DNA of 6,049 nt from Paracoccaceae bacterium (GTDB lineage Bacteria; Pseudomonadota; Alphaproteobacteria; Rhodobacterales; Rhodobacteraceae). This document shows, one piece after another, positions 1-6,036 of the stretch (within the stretch, counting starts at the first letter, position 1; each line of letters opens with the position of its first letter). The notes under the pieces are model-generated. The model was given only the letters and a program-made list of their open reading frames with translations. It was not told the origin of the DNA and made no database searches. A program made the position numbers and the translations under genes. The stretch lies in NCBI GenBank assembly GCA_002401945.1, contig NVUP01000014.1, positions 67,881 to 73,929 of the forward strand. The letters are read 5' to 3'.

Positions 1-1
1 G

Positions 2-640
2 GGCATGGCAACCGCCGACAATCTGGCCTTTATCGTCGACGGTGCCCGCATGGCCTCGCCGGGCTTGATCCGCAAAACTCTGGATGCGCTGCGGCTGCAC
101 CGAAACGCCTTTGTCACCGCGCTGGCCTGGCACCTTGGCCCCGACATTCAGAACCGCTCCATGCTTGAGGGCTATGACCAGGCCCGCGAAGACCAGTTGC
201 TGGACACAATCAACTGGCCCGAGCGGGGTTATGATCTGTTCACCATTGCCTGTCTTGCCCCCTCCTCGCGGCGCGGCTTTCTCGGCGGGATTCCACCAGA
301 GTGCAGCTGGCTGGCACTGCCACGCGCTGTGTTTGACACCCTGGGCGGCTATGAGCTGCGCTTTCAAAGCGGCGGCGGCGGCTTGGTCAACCATGATTTC
401 CGCAACCGCGCGATGGATTACCCCGGTCTGCGCCCGGTCCTGCTGCTTGGCGAGGGGGTGTTTCATCAGTTTCACGGCGGGGTCGCCACCAATGTCACCC
501 TCGAACACCATCCCATGGTCCAGTTCAAAGCCGAATACCACGACATCCGGGGCACCGAATACAGCGCCCACCCCTGCCCCGAGGTGATCTATTATGGCAG
601 CTTGCCACCACAATCCCGCCGCTTTACCCAGCCCGAATAG
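2..640 (+). CDS. Glycosyltransferase, family 2-like, C-terminal part (5' truncated by window edge)
   Basis: This is the C-terminal portion of a probable cytoplasmic, sugar-nucleotide-dependent glycosyltransferase. The frame is open to the window edge. The first ATG, at position 5, is probably internal because the nucleotide-binding N-terminal half of a GT-A fold is missing. Counting from that ATG, a DGAR segment at residues 12-15 sits where the metal/nucleotide-binding DxD-like motif of GT2 enzymes is expected. The segment ECSWLALPRAVFDTLGGY (99-116) resembles the acceptor-side motif in which the enzyme checks a residue before the 'GG(Y/F)' turn. It is followed by FQSGGGGLVNHDF (120-132) and by GEGVFHQFHGGVATN (149-163), a His-rich motif I associate with a GT2 subgroup in Rhodobacteraceae. 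No membrane segment is seen. The gene ends in TAG, 84 bases before the next gene on the same strand. The sugar donor and acceptor cannot be told. The glycosyltransferase call is moderately secure and the subgroup is from memory. Confidence 0.68.
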   Translation, partial: GMATADNLAFIVDGARMASPGLIRKTLDALRLHRNAFVTALAWHLGPDIQNRSMLEGYDQAREDQLLDTINWPERGYDLFTIACLAPSSRRGFLGGIPPECSWLALPRAVFDTLGGYELRFQSGGGGLVNHDFRNRAMDYPGLRPVLLLGEGVFHQFHGGVATNVTLEHHPMVQFKAEYHDIRGTEYSAHPCPEVIYYGSLPPQSRRFTQPE

Positions 641-710
641 AGCTAATGCACGGGGTGTCAGAGCAGGGCTTTACCGTGTTACGCTGACTGCATTTAACAG
701 TCTCCTAGCT

Positions 711-715
711 GGAAA
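711..715 (+). promoter_or_regulatory. Weak ribosome binding site for the permease-propeller gene
   Basis: GGAAA lies nine bases before the ATG at 725 and is the only purine-rich stretch at suitable spacing. It is a poor Shine-Dalgarno match. The start is supported mainly by the protein: two basic residues (K11, R12) precede the first membrane segment, as expected for an N-terminus in the cytoplasm, and the next in-frame ATG (residue 43) would remove that segment. Confidence 0.4.
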
Positions 716-724
716 TACCCCCCG

Positions 725-3700
725 ATGATCCGGTTAAGCACCGCCCCCTACCAAAAACGCTTCCTGCTCGCGGCGCTGCTGATCGTCGCGCTGGCGGCGC
801 TGTTCTGGAACACCTCGCGCTATCCGGCGCTGGATGAGAAACTGCTGATGTCCGGCGCCATCCAGCTGGAGGATGGGCTCAGTTTTGAGGCCGCCTTTGC
901 CATTACCGCCGACATGACCCTGCTGCAGCGGATCTGGTTCTCTACCCTGAACTGGATCAACACCAATCTCAAAGGCATGAGCTTTGGCCTGCTGTTTGCC
1001 GCCGGTTTCCTCACCGCGATGCCCTATCTGAACCGGCGCAGCTTTGACGGCAGCTTTGCCAATGCGCTGCTGGGATTGAGCATCGGCACCCCGCTGGGGG
1101 TCTGTGTCAACTGCGCCGCGCCAATTGCCCGCGGCATGTATTCCGGCGGCATGCGCGCCGAGACCGTGCTGGCGGCAATGATCGCCTCACCCACTCTGAA
1201 TGTGGTGGTGCTGACCATGGCTTTTAGCCTGCTGCCCTTTTACATGGTGCTGGCCAAGATCGCGCTCAGCCTGATGCTGATCCTGATTGGGGTGCCGCTG
1301 CTGTGTCACCTGTTGCCCCGCGATCAGGTGGCACCGGCGCCGCAGATCACCACCTGGAGCCCCGAAGAACTGGCCGTCGGTGCAAAACCAACCCCCGAAC
1401 CCCTGCACCAGGCCGCATGGATGGTGGCGCGCAGCTTTGCCGCCAACCTGTACTACATCGTGAAAATGACGCTGCCGCTGATGCTGCTGGCCGCCGTGTT
1501 GGGCGCCATCGCCGCCACCCTGCTGCCGCCCGAGCTGATCACCAGCCTGCCCTTTGGCTTGGCTGCGCTGGGGATGATCGCCGCGGTGGGGCTGTTCCTG
1601 CCGGTGCCGATTGCCTTTGACGTGGTGGTCTGTGGCATGCTGATGGGGCTGGGGTTGAGCCAGGGTTATGTGATGGCGCTGTTGTTCACGCTGGGGTCTT
1701 TCAGCATCTATTCCTTTTTCATCATAACCCAGGCGATATCGCTGCGCGCTGCAACGCTGCTGTCTGGCATGGTGCTGGTGTTGGGGATTACCGCCGGGAT
1801 GGGGGCGCAGGCTTATCATGACTGGCAAAGCAAACGGGCACTGGAGATCCTGCTGGGGGAGAACGACAATATCCCTTCCCCCGGGTTTTGGGCGGCCCAA
1901 GCCGCAACGTTAGAGCCTGTTGTTGCAACAGTGACCAGCACGGATGCCGCTCAGATCACCCTCACCCTCACCCCGCTGGCCGCGCCCTCCCCTGCTGCAG
2001 ACAACCCTTTCACCCGCATCGAGGCCAGCCAGCGGGGCATCGACAAACCGCTGGAGTTCTCTTTCGCCGACATGTGGCCGCCGTTCTGGGAGGGCCGCAG
2101 CCTGAGTGCCGGTGACATTGATCGCGACGGGGATCTGGACCTGGTGCTCGCCTCCACCGAGGTGGGATTATACGCCTATGAAAACGACGGGTCTGGCCAA
2201 TTCAGTCGCATCCAGCTGCCCGATGGCCCCCTGCAGGATCTGCCGGTGTTCAACGCGGTGCTGGTGGACATCGATAATGACGGCTGGCTGGATTTGTTTG
2301 TCGCCACCTATCGGCAGGGCAATTTTCTGGTGCAGGGCAGCGCCGAGGGTCTGGACACCGCCAATCCGCAGCCCGTGGCTAACCGCCCCGACGCGGTGCT
2401 GAGCCTGGCGCTCGCCTTTGGCGACGTCGATCGCGACGGTGATCTGGATGTTGCTTTGGGCAACTGGGCGGCGGGCTGGTACCGCCGGGTGCCGGGCGAG
2501 GAAAGCCGCAATCGCATCCTGTGGAATGACAGCGGCGCGCTGAGCGGAGACAGCTATCTCGACCTGCCCGCCATCCCCGGCGAAACCCTGTCGCTGCTGC
2601 TGTCGGATATTGATAACAACGGCACGCTCGACCTTTGGGCCGGCAATGATTTTGAAATCCCCGATGCTATCTATCTGGGCGACGGGGGTGGCGGGTTTTC
2701 CCAGATCACCTATCAGGATCAGCTGATCCCGCAGACCACCACCACCACCATGGCAGTGAAATCTGCTGACCTGAGTGGTGATGGCAGCCCCGAGATCTAT
2801 CTGGCGCAGATTGCCGGCCGCTCCTCCGGGGTCTCGGACACCCTGAAAATGCAGCGACTGGAGCTCTATTGCGACGGCATTATCGACCCCGACGCACAAA
2901 CCACCTGCCGCAAGAACATGGCAATCAAGAGCTGGTATAAATCCGGCAACAACTTTGATCCCAGCTATGCCGCCCGCTGCCAACAGCTGGGCCCGCACGA
3001 CCAATTGCAATGCAAGGCAATGCTGATCAAGGACCTAGCCATTCAGCGCCGTGATGCCAGCCTCTGCGCGCTGATCCCGGCCACTCAGGATATTGCCAAA
3101 TCCTATTGCGAGCTGCATTTCCGCCCCTCCCGCGCCGTGACCGCCGCCGAGGCCGAGGCCTCGATCCCGCAAATCCTGCGCTCCAACGTGCTGCTGCAAC
3201 GGCAAGGCGATGCTTGGGCGGATGTGGCCGAGGCCCGGGGCCTCGATGTGGGCGGCTGGAGCTGGGACACCAAGATCGAGGATTTTGATCTCGATGGCGA
3301 TCTGGATGTCTATATCGTCAACGGCACCTGGGTGCCGAACGAGGTGTCGCCCTCTAACTTATATTTTGAAAACGATGGCTCTAGTAATTTCACCGAGACC
3401 TCAGGCGTGATGGGGCTAGAGGATTACCTGATGACCGCTGCGGCGCTAGCGCTGGACATCGACGGTGACGGCGATCTGGATATCCTGACCCAGCCGGTGA
3501 ACGGACCGGTGATGCTGTTTGTCAACAACGCCCAGACCCAGAACCGACTGGTCATCACCCTGGAAGATCATATCGGCAACCGCGATGGCATCGGCGCTGT
3601 GCTGGTGCTGACGGATGATTTGGGTCAGCAGCAGCGCCGCGAGATCCAGCTGGGCGGCGGATTTATGAGCTTTGACGCGCCAAGGGTCAGTTTTGGACTG

Positions 3701-3817
3701 GGCGAGGGGCGGCGCGCAGAGGCGCTGAGTATTCGCTGGGCGGATGGGGCCGAGACCCGGGTCATGGGGGATCTGCAGACAAATGCCCTGTACCAAGTGC
3801 GACGCCAGCTTCAATAA
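725..3817 (+). CDS. ArsP/UPF0718-like permease fused to FG-GAP/VCBS beta-propeller and ASPIC/UnbV domain
   Basis: This 1030-residue protein has two clear parts. Residues 1-362 are membrane-embedded: hydrophobic segments near 13-28, 84-101, 145-170, 173-197, 244-267, 272-297, 300-337 and 342-362, split by a polar loop at 198-243. The signature PLGVCVNCAAPIARGM (123-138) followed by ASPTLN (154-159) resembles the conserved Cys-containing core of the ArsP/UPF0718 (DUF318) permeases. A weaker second copy around 293-330 (C303, GM at 304-305) suggests two related halves. Residues about 440-935 carry seven DxDxDGxxD-type calcium loops starting at 464, 515, 567, 628, 682, 853 and 911, typical of FG-GAP/VCBS repeats and consistent with a seven-bladed propeller. 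The spacing is 51-61 residues except for one 171-residue gap, which holds an insert with six cysteines (716, 728, 752, 763, 781, 795). Residues 937-1027 match ASPIC/UnbV (NRDGIGA at 952-958, then GGGF and FGLG). I infer an inner-membrane transporter or sensor with a large extracytoplasmic head. The substrate is unknown. The propeller and ASPIC calls are firm; the permease family is likely. Confidence 0.85.
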   Translation: MIRLSTAPYQKRFLLAALLIVALAALFWNTSRYPALDEKLLMSGAIQLEDGLSFEAAFAITADMTLLQRIWFSTLNWINTNLKGMSFGLLFAAGFLTAMPYLNRRSFDGSFANALLGLSIGTPLGVCVNCAAPIARGMYSGGMRAETVLAAMIASPTLNVVVLTMAFSLLPFYMVLAKIALSLMLILIGVPLLCHLLPRDQVAPAPQITTWSPEELAVGAKPTPEPLHQAAWMVARSFAANLYYIVKMTLPLMLLAAVLGAIAATLLPPELITSLPFGLAALGMIAAVGLFLPVPIAFDVVVCGMLMGLGLSQGYVMALLFTLGSFSIYSFFIITQAISLRAATLLSGMVLVLGITAGMGAQAYHDWQSKRALEILLGENDNIPSPGFWAAQAATLEPVVATVTSTDAAQITLTLTPLAAPSPAADNPFTRIEASQRGIDKPLEFSFADMWPPFWEGRSLSAGDIDRDGDLDLVLASTEVGLYAYENDGSGQFSRIQLPDGPLQDLPVFNAVLVDIDNDGWLDLFVATYRQGNFLVQGSAEGLDTANPQPVANRPDAVLSLALAFGDVDRDGDLDVALGNWAAGWYRRVPGEESRNRILWNDSGALSGDSYLDLPAIPGETLSLLLSDIDNNGTLDLWAGNDFEIPDAIYLGDGGGGFSQITYQDQLIPQTTTTTMAVKSADLSGDGSPEIYLAQIAGRSSGVSDTLKMQRLELYCDGIIDPDAQTTCRKNMAIKSWYKSGNNFDPSYAARCQQLGPHDQLQCKAMLIKDLAIQRRDASLCALIPATQDIAKSYCELHFRPSRAVTAAEAEASIPQILRSNVLLQRQGDAWADVAEARGLDVGGWSWDTKIEDFDLDGDLDVYIVNGTWVPNEVSPSNLYFENDGSSNFTETSGVMGLEDYLMTAAALALDIDGDGDLDILTQPVNGPVMLFVNNAQTQNRLVITLEDHIGNRDGIGAVLVLTDDLGQQQRREIQLGGGFMSFDAPRVSFGLGEGRRAEALSIRWADGAETRVMGDLQTNALYQVRRQLQ
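2735..2749 (+). repeat. In-frame (ACC)5 triplet run
   Basis: Five consecutive ACC codons encode Thr671-Thr675, just before the fifth calcium-loop motif of the propeller. Copy-number change here would add or remove threonines without shifting the frame. It is probably an incidental low-complexity loop. Confidence 0.6.
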
Positions 3818-3854
3818 ACCGACTGCAGAAATGATACGGCGGCGTCGGCCAGGC

Positions 3855-3879
3855 GGGATTTTGATCCAATGATCATCCC
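3855..3879 (+). terminator. Imperfect inverted repeat after the permease-propeller gene, possible terminator
   Basis: GGGA (3855-3858) and TGATC (3862-3866) can pair with GATCA (3871-3875) and TCCC (3876-3879) around a CAAT loop, with three bulged Ts on the 5' side. It lies about 40 bases after the stop codon, where a transcription end is expected. No T-run follows, so intrinsic termination is doubtful. Confidence 0.25.
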
Positions 3880-3945
3880 AACCGTTTCAAGTGTCGAGAG
3901 GGGGCGACAGCAGCCATCACCGCAATCCAACCACTGTTTGCACAA

Positions 3946-3968
3946 TGTGCCACCGGCCAGGTGGTGCA
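3946..3968 (+). repeat. Inverted repeat in the region upstream of the protease gene
   Basis: CCACC (3950-3954) and GGTGG (3960-3964) form a perfect five-base stem around GGCCA. As RNA the pairing extends to nine pairs (3946-3954 with 3960-3968) through two G-U pairs. It lies just before an AT-rich stretch (about 3980-4020) where a promoter could sit, so it could be an operator or the end of the upstream transcript. No T-run follows. The pairing is seen directly; a function is not shown. Confidence 0.35.
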
Positions 3969-3979
3969 GGTGGAGACGG

Positions 3980-4025
3980 TACAAAACGCAATAAGTTTAT
4001 TCGAAAATACGCTGATTTTTCAGTG
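3980..4025 (+). promoter_or_regulatory. AT-rich stretch, candidate promoter region of the protease gene
   Basis: This is the most AT-rich stretch of the gap. It contains the near-palindrome AATAA-GT-TTATT (3990-4001) and a small hairpin with stems at 4010-4015 and 4020-4025 around TTTT. I could not find a convincing -35/-10 pair at 16-18 base spacing, so it is offered only as the likeliest place for a promoter or regulator site. The 3818-4089 gap is long enough for the protease gene to have its own promoter. Confidence 0.3.
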
Positions 4026-4031
4026 CTGCAT

Positions 4032-4059
4032 TGGCCATGACTTGGTGTCATCGAAGCCA
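4032..4059 (+). repeat. Stem-loop in the probable 5' leader of the protease gene
   Basis: ATGAC (4037-4041) pairs with GTCAT (4047-4051) around TTGGT. An outer stem, TGGC (4032-4035) with GCCA (4056-4059), can close it across an internal loop. It ends 16 bases before the GGAGG ribosome binding site, so it could affect translation if transcribed. Nine pairs in two short stems can also arise by chance. Confidence 0.3.
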
Positions 4060-4075
4060 CGGCGCTGAGGTCGTT

Positions 4076-4080
4076 GGAGG
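4076..4080 (+). promoter_or_regulatory. Strong ribosome binding site of the metalloprotease gene
   Basis: GGAGG lies nine bases before the ATG at 4090 and is a textbook Shine-Dalgarno sequence. It fixes the start of the protease gene, which agrees with the lack of any N-terminal signal peptide in the predicted protein. Confidence 0.8.
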
Positions 4081-4089
4081 ACCAAAATA

Positions 4090-6036
4090 ATGGCAATTAT
4101 TAACGATTTCAGATCTTTGTTGGTCAGCGATACCAGTGGATGGCACGATGGAGACGGGGTCATCACCTATTCGTTTCTGGGCCCCGACATGCCGCGCTAT
4201 TACCCGCGAGTGAACACCGATGGGGTGCCGGGGCGCGATGCTTGGGATGTGGGTGGCGCCAATGTGCCCTTCACCAATGATTTTTCCATGACTGTGGCGC
4301 AGCGAGCGATGACCTCGCTGGCGATTGCCTCATGGAACGAACTGGCCAATGTCAATCTGCAGCCCGCCACCATCGAGCGCGGTGGCGCTGATATCACCGG
4401 CAATGGCACTCCAAAGGCGGCCGGTGGCACCGCCCTGCTCACCAATGACGACGGATCAGCCCTGGTCGACATCTCAGCGGTGTTTGAAGAGAGCATAAAC
4501 TTTTTTGGCACCCATTATGATGCCAGCACTGAGGTCTTCATAAATACCAATGGCAATATCACCTTTGGCTTGAGTCTCATTCAGTATACCCCTTCCGGGA
4601 TCTCTAATCACCTACTGTCGATGATCGCGCCGCTCTGGGCCGATGTGGACACCCGCGCAGGCAGCCCAATCCTGGTCGGTGTGGATGCCAGTCGCGATGT
4701 GGTCACCATCACCTGGGACAATGTCGGCTATTACGCCCAGCACGCCTCGCCCAGCAATTTCTTTCAATTGCAGTTGTTTGACCGCGGTGGTGGCGATTTT
4801 GACATCAGTTGGTCGGCCGACACCGCTAGCGATGGCGACCCGGCCACCGGCCTGGGCGGCACCCCGGCGCGGGCAGGGGTTTTGGCCGACAATGGCAGTG
4901 ATTTCTTTGAGGTGCCGCCATCGGGAAATGAGGCGGCCATCACCAACCTGGAAAACATCACCGGCAATACCGGGGTCACTGGATTGTGGGTGTTTGAGGT
5001 GCGCAAGGGGCCCATTGTTGGCGATATTGCCTTTGGTAGCACCGAGTTCGACAGCGCCGACCTGTTTGGCTTTGTCTCCGGCTTCCCCAAGCCCGGCAAT
5101 CTGGGCAACCAACCCTCGCGGCATGGCGATATGTGGATCAACCGCAGCAACGAAGATCAGTTTGTGCCCGGAGTGGGGCCGGTCTATGGCCATACCAGTT
5201 GGAACACCTATCTACATGAAATGGGTCATGCACTAGGGCTGCGCCATCCCAATGAACGGCCCAACAATGGCACCACCAACGGGCAGTTCACGGTGATGTC
5301 TTATGTGCCCCACCCCGAAGAGCTCGGCGAGTCGATACAGAATCAGGCGTTTTCACTGACGCCAATGGTCTGGGACATTCAGGCAATCCAGGAGTTATAC
5401 GGCGCCAATACCAGCACCCGCACCGGCGACAATGTCTATTTTGGCGATGGGGATCCCTCGACCACCGCTACAACCGGCACCGAGTTGACCTATCAATATG
5501 CCACTAACAGTGCCAATAATCTGGGCATGCAGGTGCTGGGCAAGGATGGCAACTACCGCAATGTGATCCTGACCATCTGGGATGCCGGTGGCACTGACCT
5601 GATTGATGCTTCGGATCTATCGACCAATAGCCATATCGACCTGCGGCCCGGGCGTTATTCCTCAATCGGTGAGATCGACAATAACATCGCCATGGCCGCC
5701 GCAGTGCGCGATGGCGGCCATGTCATCAACTTTATCGAGAACGCCTGGGGCGGATCCGGCAATGACCGATTGACCGGCAACAACACCCACAACCAGCTGA
5801 TCGGCAATGGCGGCAATGACCGGCTGGAGGGCGGCCGAGGAAATGATACGCTAGAGGGCGGAGCCGGGCGCGACCGGCTGTTTGGCCATCGCGGTCACGA
5901 TGAATTGGACGGTGGGGCCCATCGCGACCGGCTGTTTGGCAGCCGCGGCAATGACCAGCTGAATGGGGGGGGCGGCAATGACCGGCTGATGGGGGGGGGG
6001 TGGCCGGGATGTCCTGGATGGTGGTCGGGGCCATGA
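4090..6036 (+). CDS. Serralysin-like M10 metalloprotease with nested nidogen-like domain and RTX repeats (frame broken near 3' end)
   Basis: This is a predicted secreted zinc endopeptidase. Residues 1-105 look like the start of an M10 catalytic domain (ITYSF at 25-29, the helix ending in ASWNELANVNL at 80-90). Residues about 113-306 match a nidogen-like (NIDO) domain: FINTNGNITFG (150-160), IAPLWADVDTR (179-189), ITWDNVGYY (207-215) and NFFQLQLFDRGGGDFDISW (223-241). The protease then resumes with GDIAFGS (311-317), the zinc motif HEMGHALGLRH (376-386; ligands H376, H380, H386, catalytic E377) and the Met-turn VMSY (402-405, with Y405 as the usual serralysin fourth ligand). RTX nonapeptides start at 554. 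There is no N-terminal signal and no cysteine before residue 641, as expected for type I secretion by a C-terminal signal, which would lie beyond the window. The last 13 residues (636-648) and the TGA at 6034 come from a frameshift in a G-tract at 5991-6000; the true coding sequence probably continues past 6049. Confidence 0.88.
   Translation: MAIINDFRSLLVSDTSGWHDGDGVITYSFLGPDMPRYYPRVNTDGVPGRDAWDVGGANVPFTNDFSMTVAQRAMTSLAIASWNELANVNLQPATIERGGADITGNGTPKAAGGTALLTNDDGSALVDISAVFEESINFFGTHYDASTEVFINTNGNITFGLSLIQYTPSGISNHLLSMIAPLWADVDTRAGSPILVGVDASRDVVTITWDNVGYYAQHASPSNFFQLQLFDRGGGDFDISWSADTASDGDPATGLGGTPARAGVLADNGSDFFEVPPSGNEAAITNLENITGNTGVTGLWVFEVRKGPIVGDIAFGSTEFDSADLFGFVSGFPKPGNLGNQPSRHGDMWINRSNEDQFVPGVGPVYGHTSWNTYLHEMGHALGLRHPNERPNNGTTNGQFTVMSYVPHPEELGESIQNQAFSLTPMVWDIQAIQELYGANTSTRTGDNVYFGDGDPSTTATTGTELTYQYATNSANNLGMQVLGKDGNYRNVILTIWDAGGTDLIDASDLSTNSHIDLRPGRYSSIGEIDNNIAMAAAVRDGGHVINFIENAWGGSGNDRLTGNNTHNQLIGNGGNDRLEGGRGNDTLEGGAGRDRLFGHRGHDELDGGAHRDRLFGSRGNDQLNGGGGNDRLMGGGWPGCPGWWSGP
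5869..5940 (+). repeat. 18-base direct repeat, 54 bases apart, within the RTX array
   Basis: An identical 18-base sequence beginning CGCGACCGG and ending TTTGGC occurs at 5869-5886 and 5923-5940. The 54-base offset equals two nonapeptides, so units five-six and seven-eight look like a duplicated pair (both contain RDRLFG). This suggests recent expansion of the array by unequal recombination or slippage. Confidence 0.75.
5991..6000 (+). other. Ten-G homopolymer causing a frameshift in the RTX array
   Basis: Ten consecutive Gs follow an AT. With nine Gs the frame would read on as GGGGRDVLD-GGRGHDRMT-G in perfect nonapeptide register. With ten it reads GGGWPGCPGWWSGP and stops at 6034-6036. An eight-G run lies just upstream at 5965-5972. 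The tract may be a sequencing or assembly length error, a fixed mutation or a slippage-prone switch; the window alone cannot decide. Confidence 0.85.

Noticed and set aside
84..587. Open frame of 167 codons overlapping the glycosyltransferase in another frame
   Set aside because: It lies inside the glycosyltransferase gene, which has recognisable motifs. The alternative product is Ala/Pro/Ser/Cys/Trp-rich without any domain, typical of an out-of-frame reading.
641..724. Possible terminator hairpin between the glycosyltransferase and the permease-propeller gene
   Set aside because: Only a five-base stem (CACGG with CCGTG) around a long loop can be drawn, with no T-run. That is too weak to call, and no good promoter consensus was found in this gap either.
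1187..1900. Long open frame on the - strand opposite the permease domain (237 codons, rich in Gln and His)
   Set aside because: It is fully antisense to a well-supported gene. Its Gln/His-rich, low-complexity composition is what complementing Leu/Val/Met-rich membrane codons produces in a GC-rich genome. It has no recognisable motif.
2168..3010. Long open frame on the - strand opposite the propeller domain (280 codons)
   Set aside because: It mirrors the repeated calcium-loop codons of the propeller gene and has no independent domain or ribosome binding site signal. Stop codons are rare on the opposite strand in such GC-rich coding sequence.
3938..3966. Sigma-70-type promoter starting with TTGCAC at 3938
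   Set aside because: At 17-base spacing the -10 position reads GTGGTG, which is unlike the TATAAT consensus, so it was not called.
4612..5193. Overlapping open frames on both strands within the nidogen-like region of the protease
   Set aside because: The + strand frame encoding the NIDO and protease motifs accounts for this stretch; the others lack motifs and starts with ribosome binding sites.
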